The notes: generated by a model from the sequence alone, not told the origin. A stretch of DNA of 19,032 nt from CAYUJH01 sp964394585 (GCA_964394585.1 CAYMYI010000082.1:1-19032), one strand, 5' to 3'; positions 1 to 7,498 are shown, numbered from the stretch's first letter. Numbers and translations: made by a program.

Positions 1-1069
1 CGGACGCACTGCCAACCTTACACAAGCTCACAATGGCAGAGGAGCTTGTATGTACCGAAACCGTTGCTGGAGAGGATGCCCTTACGGAGCTTATTTTAGT
101 AGTAATGCTTCTACCCTACCTGCGGCTATGGCCACAGGCAACATGACACTCCGCCCGTTCTCTATCGTAAACTCAATCATTTACGACAAAGAAACTAAAA
201 AAGCCAAAGGAGTACGTATTATTGATGCTAATACTAACGAAACAATAGAATACTATGCTAAAATCCTATTCTTAAATGCTTCAGCAATGGGTTCATTATT
301 CATCTTGATGAACACAAAGGATGAGGCAAACCCGAACGGGCTGGGTAATAACAACGATATTTTAGGAAGGTATATCATGGATCATCACTTCCGAGCAGGT
401 GCCTCGGCTAGTTACGACGGTTTTGTGGACAAATATTACTCAGGCAGAAGAGCCAATGGCATCTATGTGCCTCGCTTCCGAAATATTAAGGAGAAACATC
501 CTGATTTTATCCGTGGGTATGGTTATCAGGGTGGCGGTAGTCGCGAAGGATGGTCGCGTTCCGTAGCGGAATCGAGCATTGGCCCTGCCTTGAAACAGGA
601 ACTCGAACGCCCTGGAGAGTGGCGCATGAACCTGTTAGGGTTCGGAGAGTGCCTACCTTATTACGAAAACCGTGTAAGCATGAACGAAGAAGTGCGTGAT
701 AAATGGAATCAGCCTACCCTTCAATTTGATGTGGAGTTTAAAGAAAATGAAATGAAAATGCGGAAAGATATGCAGTTAGCTGCCGCTGAAATGCTAGAAG
801 CCGCTGGCTTAAAAGATATCAATACGTATGATAGCATGACATATCCGGGTACAGGCATCCATGAAATGGGAGGTGCACCAATGGGAATTGACCCTAAAAC
901 TTCGGTACTTAACAAATGGAACCAGATGCACGATTGCCAAAATGTATTTGTAACCGATGGCGCTTGTATGTCGTCTGCAGCATGCCAAAACCCATCACTC
1001 ACATATATGGCGCTTACTGCGCGAGCTGCCGACTATGCTGTCAAAGAGCTAAAGCGGCAAAATTTATAG
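1..1069 (+). CDS. GMC-family flavin oxidoreductase, C-terminal part (5' end outside window)
   Basis: The frame is open from base 2, so this is the last 355 residues of a protein whose FAD-binding N-terminus lies off the left edge; an internal ATG at 50 is not the start. Family marks: a cysteine-bearing segment GACMYRNRCWRGCPYGA (Cys16, Cys22, Cys26 of the fragment), the C-terminal HEMGGAPMG motif with the likely catalytic His, the flavin-side motif VFVTDGACM, and NPSLTYMALTARAADYAV with the conserved Asn. GMC enzymes oxidise alcohols or sugars with FAD. The fragment resembles the gluconate/glucose dehydrogenase-like branch, which in Bacteroidota often sits beside a small subunit-3 gene (not visible here). 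The substrate cannot be told from sequence. Transcription ends at the strong hairpin at 1083-1127. Confidence 0.9.
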   Translation, partial: GRTANLTQAHNGRGACMYRNRCWRGCPYGAYFSSNASTLPAAMATGNMTLRPFSIVNSIIYDKETKKAKGVRIIDANTNETIEYYAKILFLNASAMGSLFILMNTKDEANPNGLGNNNDILGRYIMDHHFRAGASASYDGFVDKYYSGRRANGIYVPRFRNIKEKHPDFIRGYGYQGGGSREGWSRSVAESSIGPALKQELERPGEWRMNLLGFGECLPYYENRVSMNEEVRDKWNQPTLQFDVEFKENEMKMRKDMQLAAAEMLEAAGLKDINTYDSMTYPGTGIHEMGGAPMGIDPKTSVLNKWNQMHDCQNVFVTDGACMSSAACQNPSLTYMALTARAADYAVKELKRQNL

Positions 1070-1082
1070 TATAATCAAACTC

Positions 1083-1127
1083 CTTAAAAAAAATCCCACT
1101 CTGCCTTAGAGTGGGATTTTTTTTAAG
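1083..1127. terminator. Bidirectional intrinsic terminator between convergent genes
   Basis: A perfect 20-bp inverted repeat (arms 1083-1102 and 1108-1127, loop GCCTT). The core CCCACTCT/AGAGTGGG is flanked by A8 and T8, so a U-tract follows the stem on either strand. It begins 13 nt after the GMC stop and ends 11 nt before the LRR stop, so it serves both converging genes. Confidence 0.92.
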
Positions 1128-1138
1128 CTAATGAACTG

Positions 1139-2239
1139 CTAAAAATGATCGGTTTCCACATTAGGATGCGATTTCATATATGCTTCAATCTCTGCATCTT
1201 CTATCTGACTATCTCGGCAATATACTACCGTAATCGTAGATACCTTTTCGATAGGCTTTAACGAAGCTACAGGGGTATCGGTAAAAATTAGAATGCTCAA
1301 TTTTTTTAAGTCCGAAAGTGGCTCAAGCGAAGTAACCGGGGTTTGAGAAAAGGTAATTTCTCTTAGTTCTTCCATATCGCGCAGAGGCTCCAAACTTTCG
1401 ATATTGGTTTGCGATAGATAGAGTACCTCTAAATTTGAAAGGCTACGAAGTGCTGTAATGTTGTTAATTGCATTATCACTTGCATTGATAAATCTTAGGT
1501 TTTTCAGCCGACTGATAGGGGCAATATTGTCCACTTTCGTTTTTTGAAATTGGAGAGTTTTCAAGTTGGGTAATGCCACTAAAGGACTAAGATCAACGAT
1601 TTTAGTATTCGAAAAGCGTAACTCTTCTAACTTAGTTAAAGAACGAAGTGGCTCTAATGATCGAATATTGGTATTATCTACAGAAAGCATTTTTAAGTTA
1701 GAGAACATGCCCAGCGAAGAGAAATCGTCGAGTGTAGTTTCAAACAAATCAATCTTTTCGAGTTGTTTCAAATTTTGAATAGACTCCAGCGATTTGATAG
1801 GAGTACCTGCACAGTAAATAACACGCAGGTTAGGGTGTTCAGCAAGGTCTTTCAAATCGCTTACTTGTGTGTATGAACAGTTTAATACGGTAAGGTTTTG
1901 CAAGCCTGCAATCGACTCTAAACTACTCACACGGGCGTAAGAACAATCTACTTCTGTTAAATTTTTCAAGTTGCGCAGTGGTTCTAAAGAGTTGATATTT
2001 CGGTCGTCTCCAAAATCATCAATTCCTGTACAGCTTATCGTTTTTAAGGCATAAATTTTATCTAGATCAGTTTGAGCAACCGGGTCTCCCAGTTCAAGTT
2101 GGCTACGGAAGCAATCTTGCCAATCAGCTGATAGTCCCTCCCACCAATCAACGGTGAGTGGATTCTGTGCAGATGCACTCCCTACTGTTAACATCGCTAC
2201 AATAAAAAACGAGATTTTCTTAAAAATTAACTCCTTCAT
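1139..2239 (-). CDS. Secreted leucine-rich-repeat protein, SDS22/internalin-like
   Basis: The chosen start (codon 2239-2237) gives a classical signal peptide: basic MKELIFKK, a hydrophobic core, then cleavage after SASA before Gln. In-frame ATGs at 2254, 2278 and 2359 only add an atypical leader. The mature protein begins with a Trp/Asp-rich cap (DWWEGLSADWQ) and a degenerate repeat, followed by 12 repeats of exactly 22 residues from SLEPLRNLKNL to the region before EDAEIEAYMKSHPN. The pattern is LxxLxLxxTxIxxLxxL. The usual Asn ladder position is mostly Thr. Cys recurs at one buried position in the cap repeat, in repeats 1-3 and in repeat 12. No membrane anchor, LPXTG or clear Por-type C-terminal domain is seen, so it is probably periplasmic or exported. 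LRR arcs bind proteins; the partner is unknown. It stands alone, divergent from sufC. Confidence 0.88.
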   Translation of the reverse strand: MKELIFKKISFFIVAMLTVGSASAQNPLTVDWWEGLSADWQDCFRSQLELGDPVAQTDLDKIYALKTISCTGIDDFGDDRNINSLEPLRNLKNLTEVDCSYARVSSLESIAGLQNLTVLNCSYTQVSDLKDLAEHPNLRVIYCAGTPIKSLESIQNLKQLEKIDLFETTLDDFSSLGMFSNLKMLSVDNTNIRSLEPLRSLTKLEELRFSNTKIVDLSPLVALPNLKTLQFQKTKVDNIAPISRLKNLRFINASDNAINNITALRSLSNLEVLYLSQTNIESLEPLRDMEELREITFSQTPVTSLEPLSDLKKLSILIFTDTPVASLKPIEKVSTITVVYCRDSQIEDAEIEAYMKSHPNVETDHF

Positions 2240-2577
2240 TTTTTTACTCTTCATAAAAGGATAATATTTAATGTTCATGGAATACGAATATGATGAATAA
2301 GTATGAAACTTAGAAAGAGAGGTTAAGTTCCCTTCAATATAACACCCATAGGGCTGCAAAATTTTATAAAACAGATAAACTATTTATTAGAATTACTACA
2401 GAAACCTTCCTTTATCATTCGCAAAACAATGAAACTTTAACAGAATCATTAGAGCTAGTCAAACATTCTAAACTATGCGAAGTTCTCATTATAGTTCCTC
2501 TAAATAGGTATTTCGATGCTTATTTATGAATTTTGCATAATTTTTTAAAACAGGAAACAAAAAAGATTGATATTACA
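2240..2577. other. 338-bp divergent intergenic region (LRR / sufC)
   Basis: This AT-rich spacer must hold promoters for the LRR gene (leftward) and sufC (rightward). No exact Bacteroidota -33/-7 pair is seen. On the - strand TAAGTTTC (about 2303-2310) with TTG 22 nt upstream is a one-mismatch candidate for the LRR gene. Toward sufC, GAATTTTG near 2528-2535 is a one-mismatch -7 candidate without a -33 partner. No RNA gene or repeat was recognised. Confidence 0.5.
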
Positions 2578-3339
2578 ATGATTGAAATCAAAAATCTCTA
2601 CGCTTCTATAGACGATAAAAGCATCTTGAACGGCATTAACCTCTCTGTGAAACCCGGAGAAGTACATGCGATTATGGGGCCTAATGGTTCAGGTAAAAGT
2701 ACGCTTGCTTCTGTATTGGCAGGCCGCGAAGACTATGAGGTAACTCAAGGTGAAGTATTATTTCAGGGTGAAGACTTGCTCGAGATGAGTCCTGAAGAAC
2801 GTGCCCATGCTGGTTTGTTTTTGGCTTTTCAATACCCTGTGGAAATTCCCGGAGTGAGCAACACAAACTTTTTAAAAACAGCCGTAAACGAAGTGCGAAA
2901 AGCACGGGGCGAAGAGCCTCTTGATGCCGTTACGTTCCTTAAAACGGTGAAGGAAAAGATGAAACTTGTAGAGATGAAGCAAGATCTGCTTTCGCGCTCG
3001 CTAAATGAAGGATTCTCTGGAGGCGAAAAAAAGCGGAATGAAATCTTTCAAATGGCAATGCTAGAACCTACCCTAAGCATTTTAGATGAAACAGACTCTG
3101 GCTTAGATATCGACGCACTTCGCATTGTGGCTAACGGTGTAAATACGTTGCGCAATGAAAACAATGCTTTTATTGTGGTAACTCATTACCAACGTCTTTT
3201 GAATTATATTGTGCCCGACTTTGTACACGTACTATACAAAGGAAGAATCGTGAAATCTGGAACTAAAGAACTAGCTTTAGAACTCGAAGAAAAAGGCTAC
3301 GATTGGATTAAGAAAGAATTTGAAACTGCGGAAGCCTAA
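2578..3339 (+). CDS. sufC: Fe-S cluster assembly ATPase SufC
   Basis: ABC-type ATPase of 253 residues that energises the SufBCD scaffold, a cytoplasmic complex building Fe-S clusters. Visible motifs: Walker A GPNGSGKST (34-42), the SufC-typical Q-loop segment FLAFQYPVEIPGVSN (81-95), signature FSGGEKKRNEI (146-156) and Walker B LSILDETDSGLD (166-177), with His in VVTHYQR. The length matches the family (about 250). The start was set at the ATG giving MIEIKNLYASID, because upstream in-frame codons (from 2533) add an unrelated leader. sufD follows after 63 nt. sufB, normally just upstream, is absent: the next gene that way is the divergent LRR gene. Confidence 0.96.
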   Translation: MIEIKNLYASIDDKSILNGINLSVKPGEVHAIMGPNGSGKSTLASVLAGREDYEVTQGEVLFQGEDLLEMSPEERAHAGLFLAFQYPVEIPGVSNTNFLKTAVNEVRKARGEEPLDAVTFLKTVKEKMKLVEMKQDLLSRSLNEGFSGGEKKRNEIFQMAMLEPTLSILDETDSGLDIDALRIVANGVNTLRNENNAFIVVTHYQRLLNYIVPDFVHVLYKGRIVKSGTKELALELEEKGYDWIKKEFETAEA

Positions 3340-3356
3340 AAGAAATCTAGTACTAC

Positions 3357-3374
3357 CAACCAACATGTTGGTTG
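3357..3374. repeat. Perfect 18-bp palindrome between sufC and sufD
   Basis: CAACCAACATGTTGGTTG is fully self-complementary. It lies 18 nt after the sufC stop and 28 nt before the sufD start. In RNA it could fold as a 7-bp stem with a CATG loop, followed by GAAAAT and not a U-tract, so it is a poor terminator. It may be a processing or differential-expression element inside the sufCD message, or a protein-binding site; the sequence does not say which. Confidence 0.5.
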
Positions 3375-3402
3375 AAAATATCCATCAAAAAACAAGTTTC
3401 AT

Positions 3403-4722
3403 ATGACTCAAGAACCAATGAATCTTCCTTCGCTACAAGCGAATTTCAATATACACTTTCAAGAGTTTACCAAAACTTTAAACGGAGAACGCAATACACC
3501 GTTGTATGAACTTCGAAAGGCAGCTGCCGAACAACTTGCTTCGCTGGCGTTTCCTACTACAAAACACGAAGAGTGGAAGTACACTAACCTCAAAAACATC
3601 CTTTCTACTCCTTTTGGTGTTACAAATGTTCCTCGTATTGAAAAAGCGAAAGAAAAACTCCAAAGCATCGCCCCTGCCCAAGGAAATCGGCTGGTATTTG
3701 TAAACGGGCAATTAATACCGGAACTTTCCACCATTGTAAAAGAAGTTCCTTTCACAATCGGTAATCTTTCTTCACATTATGAATCGCATTCTCAGCTAAT
3801 CGATACATATTTTGGGAAACTAGCCGATACGAAAGAGCAGCCTTTTTTAGCATTGAATTCAGCCCTATACCAAAAAGCTGTATTTGTGCATATCCCTAAA
3901 AATTGTATTGTAGATCATCCGATTGAATGTGTGTTTGTGCACGATGCAACTGAACAAGCTATATTAACGCTACCCCGGCTTTTTGCAGTGATTGAGCAAG
4001 GAGGCAACTGTGCATTTACCGACCGACACTTGATAATAGGCACTCACGAAGTCTTTACGAATGTGGTCAATGAAATTATTGTGGCAGCAAATGCTCAATG
4101 CACACATTCGCAACTGCAAGATGTTGCCGATAACGTTTCGATTATCAATAACACAAAGGTTTTGCAAGAAGCCAATAGCGTTTATACCAACAATACTGTA
4201 AGTCTTGCCGCAAAACTGATTCGCAATAACCTTGATATTGTTCTCGATGGTTCAAACAGCGAAGCCAACATGAATGGCTTGTACATGATTAAAGACAAAA
4301 CACATGTTGATAATCATACGTCGGTGAATCACCGCCAACCCCACACCAATAGCAACGAGTTATACAAAGGAATTGTAGATGGTGCTGCTACAGGGGTTTT
4401 CAATGGTAAAATATTCGTGCAGCAACTTGCACAAAAAACAAATGCATTTCAGTCGAACAACAATATATTACTATCGGAAAAAGCGACGGTAGACACAAAG
4501 CCACAGCTTGAAATTTGGGCTGACGACGTTAAGTGTTCGCACGGGGCTACGATAGGCTCACTCGACGAAGAACCGCTATTTTATTTGCAATCGCGAGGTA
4601 TTCCTGAAAGTAAAGCGCGTGCATTGCTACTAGAAGCGTTTGCCTTTGATATTACCCAACGTATTACTGATGACGTTATACGACAAGAAGTTGAGCAAAC
4701 AATCGAAAAACGATTTGCCTAA
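3403..4722 (+). CDS. sufD: Fe-S cluster assembly protein SufD
   Basis: Scaffold partner of SufB and SufC, 439 residues, the usual size. The N-terminal helical part contains FPTTKHEEWKYTNLKNIL (about 50-67), the hallmark of SufD. The middle forms the beta-helix core. The C-terminus carries the SufB/SufD-type segment DVKCSHGATIGSLDEEPLFY and the ending RGIPESKARALLLEAFAFDI. The start gives MTQEPMNLPSL; no better start is nearby. It follows sufC in the same direction and is probably co-transcribed. The usual downstream sufS cysteine desulfurase is missing: a dapA gene follows. Confidence 0.95.
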   Translation: MTQEPMNLPSLQANFNIHFQEFTKTLNGERNTPLYELRKAAAEQLASLAFPTTKHEEWKYTNLKNILSTPFGVTNVPRIEKAKEKLQSIAPAQGNRLVFVNGQLIPELSTIVKEVPFTIGNLSSHYESHSQLIDTYFGKLADTKEQPFLALNSALYQKAVFVHIPKNCIVDHPIECVFVHDATEQAILTLPRLFAVIEQGGNCAFTDRHLIIGTHEVFTNVVNEIIVAANAQCTHSQLQDVADNVSIINNTKVLQEANSVYTNNTVSLAAKLIRNNLDIVLDGSNSEANMNGLYMIKDKTHVDNHTSVNHRQPHTNSNELYKGIVDGAATGVFNGKIFVQQLAQKTNAFQSNNNILLSEKATVDTKPQLEIWADDVKCSHGATIGSLDEEPLFYLQSRGIPESKARALLLEAFAFDITQRITDDVIRQEVEQTIEKRFA

Positions 4723-4749
4723 ATAAGCACTTAACTATATAAACCTTGA

Positions 4750-4781
4750 AAGCCCGAAATATCTTAGCATATTTTGGGCTT
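4750..4781 (+). terminator. Hairpin between sufD and dapA
   Basis: A 13-bp stem with one G-U pair (arms 4750-4762 and 4769-4781, loop CTTAGC), 27 nt after the sufD stop. It is followed by TATCACTTTA and not a clean U-run, so it may be a partial terminator or a message-end stabiliser separating suf from dapA expression. Confidence 0.45.
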
Positions 4782-4808
4782 ATCACTTTACAAAAACACT
4801 TATACAAT

Positions 4809-5687
4809 ATGATAGACTTAAACGGGGTTGGAGTAGCCCTTATCACTCCTTTTACCGAAAACAGACAAGAAGTTGATTACGCTGCCTTTGAAAAGTTACT
4901 AGGCCATATTGAACCTCACATCGATTATTTTGTAGTAAACGGTACTACAGCAGAATCGCCGACCTTAACTACTGCAGAAAAACTCAATATATTAGCTTTT
5001 GTTGCGGCAAATAACCCCCATAAAAAACCTATCGTTTTTGGGCTAGGAGGTTACAATACCTATGGAATTATCGAGTTGTATGAGCAAATGGATTTACAAG
5101 CAGCCGATGCTATCTTATCGGTTTCTCCGCAATATAGCCGCCCATCGCAAGAGGGTATTGTGGAGCATTTCCAAACCTTAGCGAGTGCCTTTAGCCACCC
5201 TATTGTGCTGTACAATGTGCCTTCGCGGACAGGGAGTAACATGGAAGCAGAAACAACCCTTACGTTGGCACAACATGATAATATTATAGGTATTAAAGAA
5301 GCTTCGGGCGATATGGCACAGTGCATGACTATTTCAGCAGGAATGCCAAAGGATTTTTGCTTAATTTCTGGGGACGACCCCTTAACCTTACCCATTATTT
5401 CGATTGGAGGCTGTGGGGTAATTTCTGTAGTTGCGAATGCACTCCCCCAGCGCTTTTCTGAAGCAGTACATCTGGCAATGCAAGGTGATTTTTCAAAAGC
5501 AAAAGAAGTCTATTTACCAATCTTAAAAATTAACCAAATGCTATTTGAGGAAGGAAATCCTGCAGGGGTAAAAGCGCTTTGTGCTATCCAAAATATCACG
5601 AATAATTTAGTCCGACGCCCACTGAAAGAAGCTACTCCTGCATTGCAACAGCAGTTGCTAGAACATTTTCAACTATTAAAACCATAA
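4809..5687 (+). CDS. dapA: 4-hydroxy-tetrahydrodipicolinate synthase
   Basis: Condenses pyruvate with aspartate semialdehyde, the first committed step to lysine and meso-diaminopimelate for peptidoglycan. At 292 residues it matches the family's normal length. Key residues visible: Schiff-base Lys163 in IIGIKEASGD, catalytic Tyr135 in IVLYNVPSRTG with carboxylate-binding Arg140, Thr46/Thr47 in NGTTAESPTL, and Tyr109 in SPQYSRPSQEG completing the catalytic triad. GTTAE replaces the common GTTGE, and PQY replaces PYY. The start was set at the ATG at 4809 (MIDLNGVGVALITPF); the longer frame from 4746 runs through the intergenic hairpin. N-acetylneuraminate lyase-like relatives share the fold, but the Bacteroidota DapA-like ending (EEGNPAGVKALC) supports DapA. 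Confidence 0.92.
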   Translation: MIDLNGVGVALITPFTENRQEVDYAAFEKLLGHIEPHIDYFVVNGTTAESPTLTTAEKLNILAFVAANNPHKKPIVFGLGGYNTYGIIELYEQMDLQAADAILSVSPQYSRPSQEGIVEHFQTLASAFSHPIVLYNVPSRTGSNMEAETTLTLAQHDNIIGIKEASGDMAQCMTISAGMPKDFCLISGDDPLTLPIISIGGCGVISVVANALPQRFSEAVHLAMQGDFSKAKEVYLPILKINQMLFEEGNPAGVKALCAIQNITNNLVRRPLKEATPALQQQLLEHFQLLKP

Positions 5688-5708
5688 ATAACTAAAGTGC
5701 TAAAAAAC

Positions 5709-5740
5709 AAAAAGCGGTAGTGATTTTACTACCGCTTTTT
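5709..5740. terminator. Bidirectional intrinsic terminator after dapA and the histone-like gene
   Basis: A perfect 13-bp stem (arms AAAAAGCGGTAGT at 5709-5721 and its complement at 5728-5740, loop GATTTT). The T5 end on the + strand and the A5 start, read as T5 on the - strand, let it stop both converging genes: dapA ends 21 nt before it and the histone-like gene 21 nt after it. Confidence 0.88.
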
Positions 5741-5761
5741 ATTTCATTTAATATCCGGTTA

Positions 5762-5947
5762 TTATTTTCCGGCTTTACTATTTTTCATTTCTTGAACTTC
5801 AAGACGCACCTCTTGAGCAAGGTTTTTTAAATCTTGCATACCTTTTCTTACGCGTGTGCCAGCAGCTTGCACGTCTTTGTCATAGAATTTAGAGAAGTCG
5901 TCCTCCATATTCATAACTAATTCTTTCAGTTGTTCAAATCTGTTCAT
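5762..5947 (-). CDS. Histone H1-like (Hc1 family) small DNA-binding protein
   Basis: A 61-residue, helix-rich, basic-tailed protein starting MNRFEQLKELVMNMEDDF, with the core AAGTRVRKGMQDLKNLAQEV. The [AAGTR-R-RKGMQ-LK-LAQE-R-EVQE] pattern is characteristic of the Bacteroidota proteins annotated as histone H1 / Hc1-like, thought to be nucleoid-associated. It is shorter than chlamydial Hc1 and lacks a long Lys/Ala tail. It is the last gene of the leftward series but is separated from the preceding gene by a 192-nt spacer with a terminator, so it is probably transcribed on its own. Its DNA-binding role is inferred from the family only. Confidence 0.85.
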   Translation of the reverse strand: MNRFEQLKELVMNMEDDFSKFYDKDVQAAGTRVRKGMQDLKNLAQEVRLEVQEMKNSKAGK

Positions 5948-6053
5948 AGTAAAAATACTTTAGTGATGTAATAATTATGACTGAATCGTTCAATTCGATT
6001 GCCAATTTAGAAAATGTTTTTGTAAGAAATCAAGCCCTATAGCGCAAATACGC

Positions 6054-6117
6054 AAAAAAAAAGCGTTCTATTAACATTCCTTTAAGTATTTCGCTAAAAG
6101 CTATGTTATTAGAACGC
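6054..6117 (-). terminator. Intrinsic terminator of the alpha-oxoamine synthase gene
   Basis: Read on the - strand: stem arm 6117-6103 pairs with 6077-6063 (15 positions, one mismatch; core GCGTTCTA/TAGAACGC), followed at once by T9 (6062-6054). The enclosed loop is unusually long, 25 nt. It lies 23 nt after the stop codon of the gene at 6140-7387. Confidence 0.75.
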
Positions 6118-6139
6118 ATTTATTCAAAAATAGAAGGAC

Positions 6140-7387
6140 TTAGCTGTTAATCGCTTGTGGCTCCATCTTCGCATAAACACCAGAAGTGAGCTTATCAGAA
6201 ACTCTTTCAAAGGCTATGATAGTTTCTTCCACATCTTCTAACGAGTGCGATGCCGTAGGAATTAACCGTAGCATGATAACATCTTTGGGCACTACAGGGT
6301 AAATTACCACAGAACAGAAAATATTGAAGTTTTCGCGCAAATCCATAATTAGGTTTGCTGCCTCGTTATTACCACCACTTAGCATCACAGGAGTTACCGG
6401 CGATTGTGTATTTCCTAAATTAAATCCTCGAGCACGCAAACCTGATTGTAAATTATTTACAATCTCCCATAGTTTATCTTTGAATTCAGGGCGGGTGCGC
6501 AACATCTCTAAACGCTTCATGTTCCCTTCTACAAATGCCATAGGTAATGTTTTCGCAAAAATTTGCGAGCGTGTATTGTATCGCAAATATTCAATGACTT
6601 GTTCTTTAGAACTCACGAAAGCTCCGATACTTGCCATCGACTTTGCAAACGTAGAGAAATAAATATCCACTTCATCCTGTACACCTTGCTCTTCGCCGGT
6701 ACCTGCACCGGTTTTTCCCATAGTTCCAAAACCGTGTGCATCGTCAACCAATAGCCTAAATTGGAATTTACCTTTTAGTTCTACGATTTCTTTGAGCTTA
6801 CCCTGATCGCCCAACATACCAAATACGCCTTCGGTAATTACTAAGATAGAACCGCCGGTAGTTTGGGCAATTTTTTCAGCACGGGCAAGCTGCTTTTCCA
6901 AGTTTTCAATGTCATTGTGAGGAAAAACGAAACGTTTACCGAGGTGCATCCGAAGCCCATCAATAATACAAGCGTGGCAATCAGAATCGTACACGACAAC
7001 ATCTTTGCGGTCTAATAGTGCATCGATTACCGACATGATTCCTTGATAGCCATAGTTTAATACCATGGTATCTTCCTTCCCTATAAAGCTGCTTAACTGT
7101 GCTTCAAACTCTTCAATCAAGTTAGAGTTTCCTGACATCATGCGCGAACCCATAGGGTAAGCTAGCCCCCACTTTTCCGCTGCGGCAGTATCTACAGCTC
7201 GTATCTCAGGGTGGTTTCCTAAGCCTAAATAATTATTTAAACTCCAAGTCAGTACTTCTTTTCCTCTAAAATGCATACGAGGGGCAATTTCGCCCTCTAG
7301 TTTTGGAAATGCATAATACCCGTGCGCGATTTGAGAATGTTGCCCCAACGGCCCACGATCTACCAGTAACTTTTCAAATAAATCCAC
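6140..7387 (-). CDS. Alpha-oxoamine synthase (PLP-dependent acyltransferase; sphingoid or sulfonolipid base type possible)
   Basis: A 415-residue fold-type I PLP enzyme of the family holding 2-amino-3-ketobutyrate CoA ligase, BioF, ALA synthase and serine palmitoyltransferase. These join an amino acid to an acyl thioester with loss of CO2. Visible: NNYLGLGNHPEI and GSRMMSGN (51-87), ring-stacking His138 in DCHACIIDG, PLP-contacting Asp215 and His218 in VDDAHGFG, and the Schiff-base Lys249 in STFAKSMASIGAF. The N-terminus MDLFEKLLVDRGPLG and the block GTMGKTGAGTGEEQG mark a conserved Bacteroidota subfamily often labelled BioF or KBL. No bio, tdh or hem genes are adjacent, so those labels are unsupported. 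Synthesis of a sphingolipid or capnine/sulfonolipid base is a reasonable alternative. It has its own promoter (7468-7498) and terminator. Confidence 0.85.
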   Translation of the reverse strand: MDLFEKLLVDRGPLGQHSQIAHGYYAFPKLEGEIAPRMHFRGKEVLTWSLNNYLGLGNHPEIRAVDTAAAEKWGLAYPMGSRMMSGNSNLIEEFEAQLSSFIGKEDTMVLNYGYQGIMSVIDALLDRKDVVVYDSDCHACIIDGLRMHLGKRFVFPHNDIENLEKQLARAEKIAQTTGGSILVITEGVFGMLGDQGKLKEIVELKGKFQFRLLVDDAHGFGTMGKTGAGTGEEQGVQDEVDIYFSTFAKSMASIGAFVSSKEQVIEYLRYNTRSQIFAKTLPMAFVEGNMKRLEMLRTRPEFKDKLWEIVNNLQSGLRARGFNLGNTQSPVTPVMLSGGNNEAANLIMDLRENFNIFCSVVIYPVVPKDVIMLRLIPTASHSLEDVEETIIAFERVSDKLTSGVYAKMEPQAINS

Positions 7388-7467
7388 TTGATTCCCAGTT
7401 TATATGATGAAATGATATCTTCTGAAAATTTCGCCGCTAAAAAATTTGCGAAAAACGAAATAACGTG

Positions 7468-7498
7468 CAAAACTAGTGGTAATTTATGCATATTCAAA
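7468..7498 (-). promoter_or_regulatory. Bacteroidota-type promoter of the alpha-oxoamine synthase gene
   Basis: On the - strand TTTG (7498-7495), then 19 nt, then TAGTTTTG (7475-7468). This matches exactly the Bacteroidota sigma-ABfr consensus TTTG-N19-21-TAnnTTTG. Transcription would start near 7461, leaving a leader of about 75 nt before the ATG at 7387. It shows the gene can be expressed apart from the nucleotidyltransferase upstream. Confidence 0.65.

Noticed and set aside
1566..2060. DNA-level direct repeats in the LRR gene
   Set aside because: The periodicity comes from the 22-residue protein repeats; codons have diverged and no long identical DNA repeats remain.
2240..2359. Longer N-terminus for the LRR protein from ATG 2359
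   Set aside because: It would place 40 residues before a perfect signal peptide and overlaps the probable promoter region; the start at 2239 fits export.
4746..4808. Longer N-terminus for DapA from 4746
   Set aside because: The added segment is not DapA-like and is made of the sufD-dapA hairpin; MIDLNGVGVALITPF is the normal family start.
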